Shown: one piece after another, positions 23,151 to 35,300 of the stretch | Numbering within the stretch: the stretch's first letter is position 1 | Layout: each line of letters begins with the position of its first letter | Source: Ophthalmolycus amberensis | Taxonomy: Eukaryota; Chordata; Actinopteri; Perciformes; Zoarcidae | Assembly (NCBI GenBank): GCA_024529925.1 | Contig: JAFEUB010000720.1 | Location: forward strand, 1,307,314-1,371,313 | Direction of reading: 5' to 3' | Length of the DNA stretch: 64,000 nt | Notes under the pieces: generated by a model | Told to the model about the DNA's origin: nothing | The model's input: only the letters and a program-made list of their open reading frames with translations | Databases searched by the model: none | Made by a program: the position numbers and the translations under genes

Positions 23151-26100
23151 AATACCTCAAAGACGCGGCGTAGCCCGCCACTGCGCTCGCTCTGCAGCCC
23201 TAAGCTGTGGGAGGTGGAAGAAAAAAGGATTTGCCAGTTCACCACTGGCTGCTGAAATGACTGCGATGCTTTGGCGAGTTCTGCCTGTGTGGGATTTAAG
23301 TGGCTGAGAAATTCGAGGACAGTTTTTACTCCTCTGATTCAATCCACTGACTGATCGGTCTTTGGCAAACCTAATACACGGATGTCAGATTTAAAACCTC
23401 AGGGGCGAAAGAAGCCCTTGACTACTTCCTTTTCAGCGGGTTGTAATAAAAAGTGTCATTGTGAGGGGAAATACTCTCCACAGCCCTGCGGGGTGCAATT
23501 TGCAATATATTTGAATATCATAAACCGTGCACACGCAGCCAAACCGCATACTTGAATCACAAATGTTTAACACCATGTGTTTACGAGGCAACTATATTAT
23601 ACGTTGTGAAATAGCAGAGTTAATCACTCATGGTTGCAGAAATTGTACATTACGTTTTTTTTTTCCTAAATATATCTAAAGTGTCAGTTCCAGTGGTTTC
23701 CTTTTGCTTATCCTTAAGCCAGGACCGGCTTATACCGATAAGAGAAGCTATCCCAGGGTCATCGGCTGCTTAGCCTATCTGCGTGTGTGTGTGTGTGTCC
23801 ATATATGGATGGAGGTATTCAGAAAGGCCTGGGATCTGCTTTATCTCAGCTCCGTATAAGAAATCCTTCCCACATTCAGGGGTCTATCCTATATCCTGCA
23901 CCTGCACCGAGATCTGGTCAGACAGCTAAATGATATTATGGCTGGCGAAGTATCCTGAAATCTACTGCTGTGTGCACTCCTCCATATTACTGTAATTGTA
24001 TTCTGTGCTTTAAGACCCTGCTTAACTGTTCTCAACTTTTAATGCTGCTTACTCTGAGTTTCCTTATTCCACCATTTTATTAAACCGGAGTAAGTTCTTC
24101 TGTATTCTAATCTGTTTGACTCTAATTTTGTACTGACATTAGTTCTTCAGTCTGCTCTGTTTCTTTCTTTTATTTCCCTCCGTGTCTCTCAGCCTATAAC
24201 AAGATTCAATCAGGGGGCTAACAAGATGATGTAGATGACACGATAACTGTGAACAACGTGGTGTAAACATCTCTGATGTGCTGGCCAGCCTGCCCACACT
24301 GAGACCAAGTGCTACGCTTTTTATTTGTTCTCTTTATTGCTTGTAGACGGCAGATTTGATTTTGTTTAGTTTGAGGTCAGAATAAAGTTAAGCATAAAAG
24401 TTGGTTAGAAAAGGGCAGAGACACAGTTTGCTGTCTTGATTCCACACCATTGACATGATGTGAGGAGGAAGTTATCAGACGCGCAGGGAACAGTCGCCAC
24501 TTTGTGCTTTTTCCAGCAATGGAGGAGCTTATTAACTTCGGTCTCCTTATCCTTTTTGTTTTAATAAGGTCTGCTTTTTGTCACCTAACATTTGGTTCAA
24601 TATAATCATCAAGTGACAATCATTAAGATTAATCTTTCTGACTTAAAACAGCCTTAGTCCCTTTCTGATAATTAACGTGAAGAAACAACTTGTAAAGAAG
24701 AAATGGCTGAGATGTTTATTAATGTGCATAACCAGCCCGTGATGGGAGCTGCAAGTACTGTAAATGTTTCTTTATTAAAGGGGTAAAGACACCAAGCTGT
24801 ACTGTGTTTCCTGTGATCTGCTCAAAAGCACTCTACTTTGCTTCACATTAGTCTGGTAAATGTTGTAAAACACCCGGCGTAGCAGGTTTTCTCAGTAAAA
24901 CTAAATGATTTAGCTCTTTCACAATGCAGTATCCATGTTTTAAGAATAGTCTACTTTACAAATATGTATTTAAAATCATGGCTGCTCATTGTAGCACGAT
25001 GATCATTCATGAGGTTAATTTGTGTTGACGATACACGAAATAATCTCAACCCCAATTTTTGGCTTAACTCAGAAGTTACTGGTCATGGCCAAAAACAAAG
25101 TATATGACATTCTTTTGTACGGATATAGGTGAGTTTTGTTCCATTTGGATAGAGCCTTAACAGTCCAGTGTTTATCATTTAGGGGGATTTATTTGTAGAA
25201 ATGAAATATATTATTGGTACGCTTTCCTTTAGTGTAACTTGAAATAAGAATTGTTGTGTTTTTGTTACCTTAGAATGAGCCGTTTATATCTTCGTACAGA
25301 GCGGGTCCTCTTCACGGAGTCCGCTAAGTTGCACTGCCATGTTTCTACAGAAGCCCAGAACAGACAAACCAAACACTGGCTCTAGATAGGGCCATTTGCG
25401 TTTTTGCATCACCCACCTACACGCTAGGCACGCGGGAGATGTTTTACATTGTTGTAATCTGCAACCTCATTGCTAGATGCCACCAAATCGTAAACCTTTA
25501 AAAGTTGTTTTCCAATCTTTGTTCAAAGCAGTAGCCGACCGCTTCATATTTACCGTGCAGAAATGAGAGCATCGATCTTCTAATCAACTCTCTGCAAGAC
25601 AGCACGCAAGCGTATTTCTCAAAATGTGGAAATAAAGGGATTTTAGGAGATAATTTAGTTCTCTATTTTACTTCGGAGAGTGGAGTGGAGGGAGAGGTCT
25701 TCCTAATCTAATGGAGAGCAGGGGACTGCAAGAGAAAGAAGCAGCAGTGGTCGTAAATTATATGGCTTTTAGATGATTTAGAGTTTCCCTTTTATAGTAT
25801 TGCAGGACAATCGGATCTTGTGTAAAGGTTGTTTACAACACACTTAAATGTTGTTCCTTGTATGTTCAGATAATTTACTGTGCAAAATCATCCAAGACTC
25901 AAGTGTCCTTATTCTGGAAGGATTGTTATCAAGGTGTAACGAGGGCTGGGCTAACTTGCCCGTCGGCTGAGCTGAAACTAAATCGTTCCTAAACTGCATG
26001 CTGTTTGGTAACGCTGGGCATAAATATCATCTAGTGCAGTGTCCTCGGGGCACAAAACACGCTGTCGCGTTAAGCAACACGCAGCTTTATGGAGCAGCAT

Positions 26101-29100
26101 TCGACATGAGGGTTTAATAGTGGACATTTATGCCTGTGGTTAATGAAGCAAGTCTCAAAGTGGCTGTAACTATTTCTGAACTGCAGGAATTAATTGGATT
26201 GCTGCAAAATAGTTAAAGTACACGTCAGCCGGATATCTACTTTATATTCTTTACAGTTGGAGAAATTTCTGGCTTTGATGTAAGAATTTCCCTGGCGAGA
26301 TTATTGAATCGGGTCCAGCGTGGAGGGAGACTCATGAATGAAATACGAAGAACTTTCCAATGCATACAACTCAATCTCCTGATCGGTTATATTATACACC
26401 GCCACACGTTTATATTAATGCCTCTCAATCCATCCATAACCAAACAATATTTCAAGCAGGCAGGATTTCCAAATTAGATTTACCGGGATGGAATCACGTT
26501 TCTCATTAGAAGCAACTTTTCTCCATTGGGATCAGTGTTTTCCTGATTGTCTGGCAAGAGTGAGTTCACACCAGCAGATCAATACAGGGCTCTGTTTACT
26601 GTGTGGAAAAACAACACACCCCCAGCAGGCCATTATTCCGTCCCTCAGCGTGACAGTAAAAACACATCATGAACATCTTCCAGCTGGCCCGATGCCTGGA
26701 AATTGATTATTGCTTCGTTGTAGCATGTCATAGCGACGGTAATGATATGAGGAATATTAGGCCACTGACAGCAACCAACCATCTGTTTTTAAAATCTGGT
26801 GCTGAAGAGTGTTGACTATTTATTTCCTCCCGTGAGATCAATATTCATTACTATTAATATTCAGATGTTCTATATTGGCAGGACCGTAACAGAGTTAAGT
26901 ATGAGGAGTTATTTCAGGCATCCGTGAATGTTCATCAAATATACGATATTATTTACCAAAGTAAAACTAATTTGTAAGTATGTGGGTCCACTTACCTAAA
27001 GGGTACACGCTTGTGTCCTATAGAAGTAAAGAGAGAAGTCAAATACATCCAATCACAGTGCTGAAGAATGGAAGAAGAGTGAAAGATATGGATTACTTTG
27101 CAGAAACTTGATGTCACGTTCAGCTGTCTGCATCATTTCGCTTTAAGATTCGGGGTCAGCTTTGGATGAATTCAACAGCTATGGTGCAGCGTTTTGTTGC
27201 AGCTCTATTAAATACGGTGCTGCCAAAGCGGGTTGTACAAGGTTTACAAAGCTAGAAAGAACCACGGTAGAAAAAAAGATGAAATATAAACAGGAGGAAC
27301 GCTACAGCCTTCATATTTGTTCTGCCCGGGTTCCGTTCCCAACAAGTGTTGAAGGGAAAACAAAAACATTAACCTCCTCCGGATGTGTCCCTTGACCAAG
27401 TATTCGGAAGGCGGACTGTAACTTTGAGAGGTAAACAAGTTAATGGGGTGACATGAGACCAGCACCCAGGGGTGTTGGTTCAATTCAGGTATGTCCTGCT
27501 CTCCTCTCATTCCACTGCTTTCATCGTTTGACTCAAATTTCCTGGATCTCCAGCACAAAGACCTGGAATCCTATTTGTCTGCAATATGTGTACAAAGCTC
27601 TTGATGTTTGTGCTTCGCTTAGGATAAGTGTCCTGGGAGATTTCTGAACTGGGTTGAATGGAAGCACCGGTCTTCAAATGAACACCGACCGTTTGGTTTA
27701 TTCTTCCATCTCGCTGAGTTATCAGTCCCCATCAGCTGTCCCCAGAGCAATGTGATGGGGTGGGAGAGGTTTTATTTGGTGTGTGTGTGTGTAGGTTATT
27801 GACACCATCAGAAGGACAGAAACACCCCCAGGTTAAAAGAGGAAGTATTCTCTGATGTATTTTCATTTCTAGACCATACCTCATATAGGAGTACCTTACA
27901 AACCCTCAGATTCATTTACAAAGACGGCCACACGTGCACAAACACGCACGCACAGCTTCGCTAAAATCTGAGGATTAAAAGCTTCTGTTTGGTCACAAAG
28001 TGTGTGCCTTCCTGCGTGCACGTTTGTGTGTTATTAGTGTATGAAGATATTTTTTTGGCAATGTGCTGAGCAGAGAGATGGTTCAAAGCTGTGGGCTTCT
28101 TTTCTTTTTTCTGTTTTTTTGTGCTCCACAAATGACCTCAATTAGCTCTGCGTCTGATAGACACTGCAACCTTAGATCACTGCACACACTGGGATATAGT
28201 TTAGAGAGAGAGGGGACAGCAGTGGCGACACGGTGGGATTAGCTGAAGACGAGCCTTTACATTTGCGGCTCAAACATGTTTGTGTACTTCTCCGTTTTAT
28301 CATGAAAGGTAAACTATTCACTATCCCGGTCTTCAATAGAAGGATTGTGACACAGAGTGAGAAAGTGACAGAAGAAGAGGAAGACTGGGGAAATCACAGA
28401 CACCTATCGACAAGGAGAGGGGCGAGACAGTGAGTAGAAGCTGGGTACAGATCAAAGAGACGCTGTAAAAGAAGAGGAGACAGAGGAGAGAGTCACATGG
28501 CCGAAGATGGAGAAGAACTTAAAGGCAGGGAAGAGGAAGAAAATTGGGAGGTGAATGAATGAAAGGGAAGCGGCGAGGAGAATGAACGAAAACCAGAGGC
28601 AATAAATGAAATTGTGAAGAAGACGGAACAGGAAGAAGCGGCCTGTGCACAGATGTAGGTGGAGGAAGTGGGGATCTGCCAAACGGCAGGCTCGCTGAGA
28701 AACTGTGCTCTGACCTTCACGAGACAAGCTGCTGCCACCGACAAGAATCCACGCATGCTCTCACTTTGTGTTATTGGCTTAGAACGGAGAGAGTGTATAT
28801 GTGCACAGCCATGCAGGCCCGCGTGGCCATATGTGCGTGACAGAAACTTAGTGTGCGAACGCATGAGGATGAGTGTGAACGTGTGTGGAAGCTGCGTGTG
28901 GGCCGCAGCGCGATTAAGGTAAAGATTGAGGGTTTTCCCTTCACCACACACGTTCTCCGTCCTTCTCTTCCAGTTTTTGCTCTCTGTCTCTCTCTCTTTC
29001 TCTGTTTCTTTCTCTCTGTCTCTCTCTCTCTCTGCGGCCATATTTCTCTCTGCTCTCCGCGGGAACTCCATTAGACCTTGCACTGTGTTATCTTATCCTG

Positions 29101-29554
29101 GAAAAATAACCAAATCGCCTGCGGTTCAGAGCAATTATTGTACACCGTATCTCAGGAGGTGTTACAAATTAAACATGGCATGCATGTTTTTTTGTTTTTT
29201 TTTAGCTTTAAGCAAAGCGTTCATCCCGTAACGCGCCTACCGTGTCACCCGCATTCATACGTATCAGATCCCAACGGCTGTGCATACTTCCGTCTTAGAA
29301 ATGTTTCAATTTGTCATACAAGCAGGAAGTTGTCAGCACCTGAGGTGTAGAGTATAAGAAAAGGTCATCTTATAATGTTAATGGAGTTACAGAAAACCCA
29401 ATCATGAATCATTACAGACGAAAGGTATTGTTGAATACAAACTAAAGATCAGCGGGTGAGGCATTGGTGGCCTCAGGACAATTTTGTTATAGTGAGTGAA
29501 TAATAGTCAACACTTCAAAACAGTTAGCCGGTAGAAGAATGATTGCAGTTCTGT

Positions 29555-29700
29555 CCACGAAGTGGGTCTGAATGATGTCACCCACTCTGTTTTTTAGACA
29601 TTTTTTAAGCCTCGAGTTCGGCATTTTGGTCGTCGCCATCTTGAGTTCTTTTGGAACCAGAAGTGACGCAAGAGAATGGAGCTACAAGTACAACTGAATG
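29555..29700 (-). repeat. Dispersed repeat, copy 1 of 2 in window
   Basis: Its reverse complement contains AAGATGGCGACGACCAAAAT, then GCCGAACTCGAGGCTT and GTGGGTGACATCATTCA. The same ordered blocks recur at 38.87-38.97 kb in plus orientation, so this is one repeat family present twice in inverted orientation 9 kb apart. Family name not assigned. Confidence 0.65.
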
Positions 29701-30739
29701 TTAAGACCAAAATATTACAATTAACTTTTATGAACTGAAAACACTGAAAGGTTTGAAGTAACCCTGAGTGGCCACGCCCTAAACCATTACCTGCTTTATG
29801 GTCTATTTTATCTATATCATGCCGTATCGAAGAAGACTTGAAACTAGGGATTGAGAGCATAACCGCATGTTCACAATGTTTGCTGAGGTAATAAAAGTGA
29901 GAAGTAGGGCTCATTTTCTCATAGAGGTTGCATCTACCTAGAAGCTATTTTATAGAATCTTATTTCCCAAGGCTCAAGGCTGTGATTGTAACCCCCCCCC
30001 CCCCCCCAAGACTAAAAATAAGTGAAGAACATCATGTGAACTCATCAACAATACTTTCTGATAACATTAAGGCTGACATATTGAAGAAAGAAGGTTCACA
30101 TGTTGTGAAAGCTTATCAGTGAACAGCAAGATCACAAGTGAAATCTTCTCAGGTAATTGGGGACTGAACAGGCACAACTGGTCATGCGACGTGAATACTT
30201 GTTCCTTTCTGTGTATTAAATGGTGCCGTATTCTTTTTCATTTTATGTTCTTAATTTGTTGTGTGAAATGATAGGAATTCTTTCTAGCTTATTCAGCTTA
30301 TTTGCATAATGTTTTCGAAGGTTTATGGACAGTTACTTATACAGCGTAATATTACAGAGCACATACATTAAATGCAGCCCTTGGGGATGAATACGGATGA
30401 AGTGGGGAAGATGTATTTCGACTGCTGTACTTACGGGGTGAATGCTGTAACCAAAACAAATTGCTTCCTTGTAGCTCTCCTGCAGTACTAATGCAGGATA
30501 GCTGCACGCAAGGCGGAATTTCTACAACAGCAGCTTCATTTTTAGCGAATTGAATAAATATCTGCTGTACAGCTCAAAATGTCAGGGAACTTAAATAAAT
30601 GTACACCAAGGGAGCAAAACAAAGAAACCAGTTTGCAGACTCTGCTTTCTTTTATTGTTTATTCCCTCTCTTGGTATCTCTTCTGATCTGAGTGCGCACA
30701 CGTGTGTGAGGGTCTGGTTATGCATCATGCCTCGGTTCT

Positions 30740-30770
<31 letters not shown>

Positions 30771-31057
30771 TACTTAGGGTGTGTTATGCAGATTGCAAGA
30801 AGCGCACGCTAGCAATCTGGCTACTTTTTAGAAGCATCTGCATCTAGTCGTCCACCTGTTGTTCAAGCCAACAGTACAGAAGGCTTTCCAAGAGCTTGGT
30901 GGGGGTGGGGGTGGGGGGGGATTATCACAGAAACAGACTGATAGCTTCTGATGTCTGGCCATGAAGCCAGTTGGAGACTCGTGGCCACACCCCAACACGA
31001 GACTGGCACAGCTAGAGGACACAACTTTTAGCTTCTTTTAACTTCTTCTCAACCCCA

Positions 31058-31102
<45 letters not shown>

Positions 31103-31349
31103 CTGCTGGCTTCACGATACCTGACACTTAGCTGGGCTTAAAATCTCCACACCTACATAGAAACACACACACACAAATCTACACAACACAAATAGGCCAG
31201 AGGCTGTTTTCTGACATGTGATTAGCGATGACTCCTAAAAGTAAAACTGGCCTGTGGTCACACACACACACACACACACTGTACAAACAGACACTCAGAT
31301 AAGTTAAAGAGGTTTTCTGCCCTGTGGTTGTCCTTGGGCAATATCATCA

Positions 31350-32075
31350 CAGAGAGAATCAATAGAGCCATCGCTCAGAGTGAATGGAAGGGAGGAGAGC
31401 GAGAGAGACAGAGAGACATTGAAAGATATATAGGGATAGAGAGGGAGGTGTAGAGAGAGAGGTGTAGAGAAAGAAGTGGGAGAGGGAGAATAATAGATGT
31501 GAGGCAGGGGATGTCAGGGAGAGCCGGAGCAAGGAGGGGAAAGGAAAACCAGAAAAGTGAGTAAAAGAGTGCATCATTAGAGGGAGTGAGAGCAGGAGAG
31601 CATCACAGAGGGGATAAGAGGAGTGGCAGTAAGCAGCTGGCAACGGCGTTTGAGCCAAAGGAGTACAAAAGGAAGCTGAAGTCAAAGTGACAAGGATGGA
31701 TGAAGGAAGCAAGTGAAAGTAGACCAGATGGAGAGAGGGGGAATAGAACAGGGAGGGAGAAAATGGATGAGTGAGTAAGCAAAGCATGTGAGTGAAGGGG
31801 GGGGGAAGGTGGGGAGGTAAGAAGGAAGCGTGCGGCAGCAGAAAATCCGTCTGTGATTCAGTAAAAAAAAAAAGAGGGAGGGGGAGAAAGGAGGTAGGGA
31901 GAGTGGATAAAGAAAGCGAGGGAAGGGAAGGAAAAAGGAAATCAAAGATAAAGGTGGAATGACTGAGTCTGAGTGAGCAAATAAAGAAGGAAGAAGACCG
32001 GAGGGGACAAGGGGTTGATAGACGAGAGGAGCGGTTGAGTGAGCCAGTGATGAAGTGAGACAAAGAGTGACCCTG
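31350..32075. repeat. Polypurine-biased (GA/GGA-rich) tract of about 700 bp
   Basis: The plus strand is overwhelmingly A and G over roughly 700 bases, with recurrent GAGAGAG, GGAGGG and GGAAG words and an A10 run near 31863. The complementary strand therefore has a long open frame of Ser/Leu/Phe/Pro that is compositional only. No fixed repeat unit is obvious. Confidence 0.75.
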
Positions 32076-32624
32076 CAATCAAGTTTTGTCCGACTTACGA
32101 TATACTGTACATGAATGACACTTTATTACGTCAGAGGATCAAATTGTCATGTAATTGCTCTTGTCAACATGGCAGATCAGAGCGCTTGAGCAGCAATAAA
32201 TGTGATACAATAAAGCTGAGAGTAAAAACCCAGCTACAAGTTTAGTACAGAGCTTTCATCATCGCTGAAGTCATGAAACATTCAATTCCTCGTGTTATGA
32301 ATCTTTAAAGCTGCTCTTATCAATATGTTTTTATATGAACTGTGTAATGTGAAAGGGGTTGGTTCTTGGTTCATTCTCACCGCTCTCATTCATCTATTTC
32401 CAACTCTAAGTGGTTTCAGCACCAAACGTCGACAAAGTCAGCAACTAGTTGGTGAGCATATGCAGCGCATTTCAGGCTGTTCTCATGCACTGTTTGTAGC
32501 TATAGCTACGAAAAGTAAGTCATATATAACTCACAAAATCAATTTGGATGTAATCCACGTCATTTTTAACCAGGAACTATATAAAGAGTGACAAACTCTT
32601 GCATAAAGGAGGAGGTTGGAGTCC

Positions 32625-32765
32625 ACAGGACCCCAACGCTACTTCCGTAGTTATTTTGACCCAGATCAAACCAAGTAGTTTCGTTGCCTAAACCGAACCA
32701 AATGGATTCCTGTGAAAATCATTTGGAAGGCTGTATGCATGTAACAAGCGGAAATTGACACGTCT
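32625..32765 (+). repeat. Probable teleost dispersed repeat fragment
   Basis: AACCAAGTAGTTTCGTTGCC then TAAACCGAACCAAATGG resembles the CTAAACCTAACCAAGTAGTTTTGTTGCCTAAACC-type fish repeat. Recognition is by eye, with approximate boundaries. Confidence 0.4.
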
Positions 32766-35174
32766 TGCTTTACATTCGTCTCTGGGTCTCTGGGTTCTGG
32801 AGTTCACCTGTACATCACTGCAGCAGGCTGAGCACCGGAGGACAGGAAAAACAAGACTTTCAGGAGATGTTCAGTTACTCTTTATATATCCTAAATAGCC
32901 AAAGATTGCTGATTATACAGTAACATATAACTATTACTGGCTAATGAGAAAGCTTTTTTCACTTATACCTGAGCCTAAAACATAGGACTCAACCAATCAG
33001 TTGTCTGGAGAAGAATTTAGAGGAGCTGGACAGAGCAGATGGGCTTCTGTGAAAGTATAATTACATCCGACTAGTCCCGGCCAGGAAGGCAGCCTGTCTG
33101 TCGTCAACTTCATTAGCGGGTCCCATGTTAATGCATTGACAAATGGCCTACATGGGAAAGAGTCTGATTAGATTGGAATAGATCATAGAAGACACAGATT
33201 ATAGGTGATGTTCATGCCTCATACAGGACCTCTCATTGTTACCCAGCTGGCCTGTGCTCCTGCTCTGAGGTGCGCTTCGCCCCCCCCCCCCCACACACCC
33301 ACCGTCCTCCTCCTCCTCCTCCTCTCTTCCCCTCGGCACATTGCAAAGTGCTGTGAAGGCTCAGGGAGAGGCATAGTGGCCGATATTAATGTAATCTCCT
33401 GCACCTAGCACTGCCAGCTCAGCACAGTGCAGCCTCCTCTACAACAATGGGGAATAATGGGTAGTGCGGCTCCTACATATTATCGCCGCTCACTTTTTCG
33501 CCAGGGAGACATTAACCTGTGGAACTCAACATGTACATCTTTCTAACCATGACAGTCTACTGCAGCTCTTTTTTTTTTCAGCTCAGCGTGACGAAATTGA
33601 TCCAGGATTGGTTAATAGGCTGCATGCATCTTTACTGCTGTTCCGAGGGACTCTCTATCGAGGAGAGAAAGTATTGGCTCCATTTATTTCTACGCAGCTA
33701 AGAAAATTGTGGTTGAAAAACACTTGCAAGGTCGAGCTAATCTTTTTACCCTGTAATTTAACAAAAATGTAATTAACCCACACAACCCTCTCGCATGAAA
33801 TGAAACAGACACACACACACTTAGTCAACACATACATCGGGTTGATCAAGGACAATTTGCGCTATGTTTGCTCCGATCTTAAAGATACAAGTTCCCGACT
33901 GGAAAAAAGCTTGACTTTAACTTGCTCAATCAATCTGTATAGATTGTATGGAAATGGGTAAATATTGGATGGATCAAAGGCTTGAATGTGATGATGAAAT
34001 GAAGAGCCTGACGTTGAAATGAAGAAATTAAACTCCTGGAGAAATATAAGGCAAGAACTCAAGACAGCCAAGCTCTTTTTTTCAAAAGATGAAACTTGAG
34101 GAATTTTAGACCAAGTGGACTCTCACAAAATGATAACATAACATTTTCAGACCAGATGTCATATACTTTACAGATACTGCATGAGGAACAAACGTTAGAG
34201 ATTGTCTGTGATTGTGAGATAATTCTGAGGCCCTGCAGTAAATAAACCCCACACAAATGAAATCACGGCTGAGAGGATTGCTGTATAGACTCCATCTCAT
34301 GCTGCTAGTCTTGTTACCGTCGTGCTTGTGCTTCTCTAAATGAACGTCACATTTTGAAACCTCATTAGTAAACCTCATTACTTACTGCAGTAAAGCGGCG
34401 TTGCGACTTGTCCCTCCTCCTCTTCCTTGCACATTTTTTTTTAATGTTTTACTTAAGAGGATAAATATGTTGGAAGTGATTCTTAAGCTTTTCATTCATT
34501 CTGCCATCTGCCATCTCATGAAACTCTGAAGGCTTTAATTACGTTTTAGCCTCTTTCAGTTATGTGCGGTAGAATTAGCTGTCTGTCAATCTGACCCAAT
34601 GATACCTAAAATGCATACAATTTTCTTGCACATTATTACCTTATTTTCAAGATAATGAGTCTAATTTCTAAGACGTTGTGTCTTGTATACATGTGTGACG
34701 TACAGAAATACAGGATTTGTCATAGAGGAGCAGACAATGTTGCTTTTTATTTTATTATGTATGCAGGGGGGCCCTATGTATAATGGTTACCTTATTTAAG
34801 ATTGTTGGTTTTCACTAAAAAGGATGTTCATTAAAAAGAAAGACGTGCCCCTGTGATACAATACAAATGTAAGGTAAAGTGATTCAAGTATGTTTTAGTG
34901 CCATTTTAAGTTTTAAGCAAATTCTGATGACAATATTGTGAATCGCAAATATTTTGACCAGGATGATCCTGACATGATATTTTCATATCGTACCATGCCT
35001 GACTCCAGTCAAAGGTTTTTAAATGCTTTCCAAGCAACATTCATTTTTGTGAATTTTAGTTTTTTGACCACTTTGAGACAGTGGAACAAGCTGTTAACAC
35101 GACACTGACCATGCCTTATGAAGTTGTTATGGTGAACATATTAGCAAACTGTTGCCTATCTACACATCAAACAG

Positions 35175-35300
35175 ACATGGACCAACATTAGCACTCATTT
35201 GGAGTCCAAAAGAGTCCAAAACTGCAAGCTGAAAAAGGCTAAAACGCTCTGTAGAGCTGAAGTGGTTCTCAGTGGGTTTGTCACATTTGATAGAACGTTT
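35175..35300 (+). repeat. Dispersed repeat shared with 58.1 kb (copy 1)
   Basis: CTGAAAAAGGCTAAAACGCT, CTGTAGAGCTGAAG and TCAGTGGGTTTGTCACATTTGA-like text recur at 58.10-58.18 kb with about 85 percent agreement, in the same orientation. No coding capacity. Confidence 0.65.

Noticed and set aside
22924..23307. Open frames with long Cys/Val and His/Thr repeats
   Set aside because: Direct translation of the (GT)n at 23064-23148.
28493..29083. 196-codon minus-strand open frame starting near an ERDREKETEKERE-like stretch
   Set aside because: The charged part comes from a (TC)n tract and the rest from GA-rich DNA; no conserved segment.
31359..32078. 239-codon open frame on the minus strand
   Set aside because: It lies entirely in polypurine DNA; the product is Ser/Leu/Pro/Phe-rich with no domain and no splice or promoter context.
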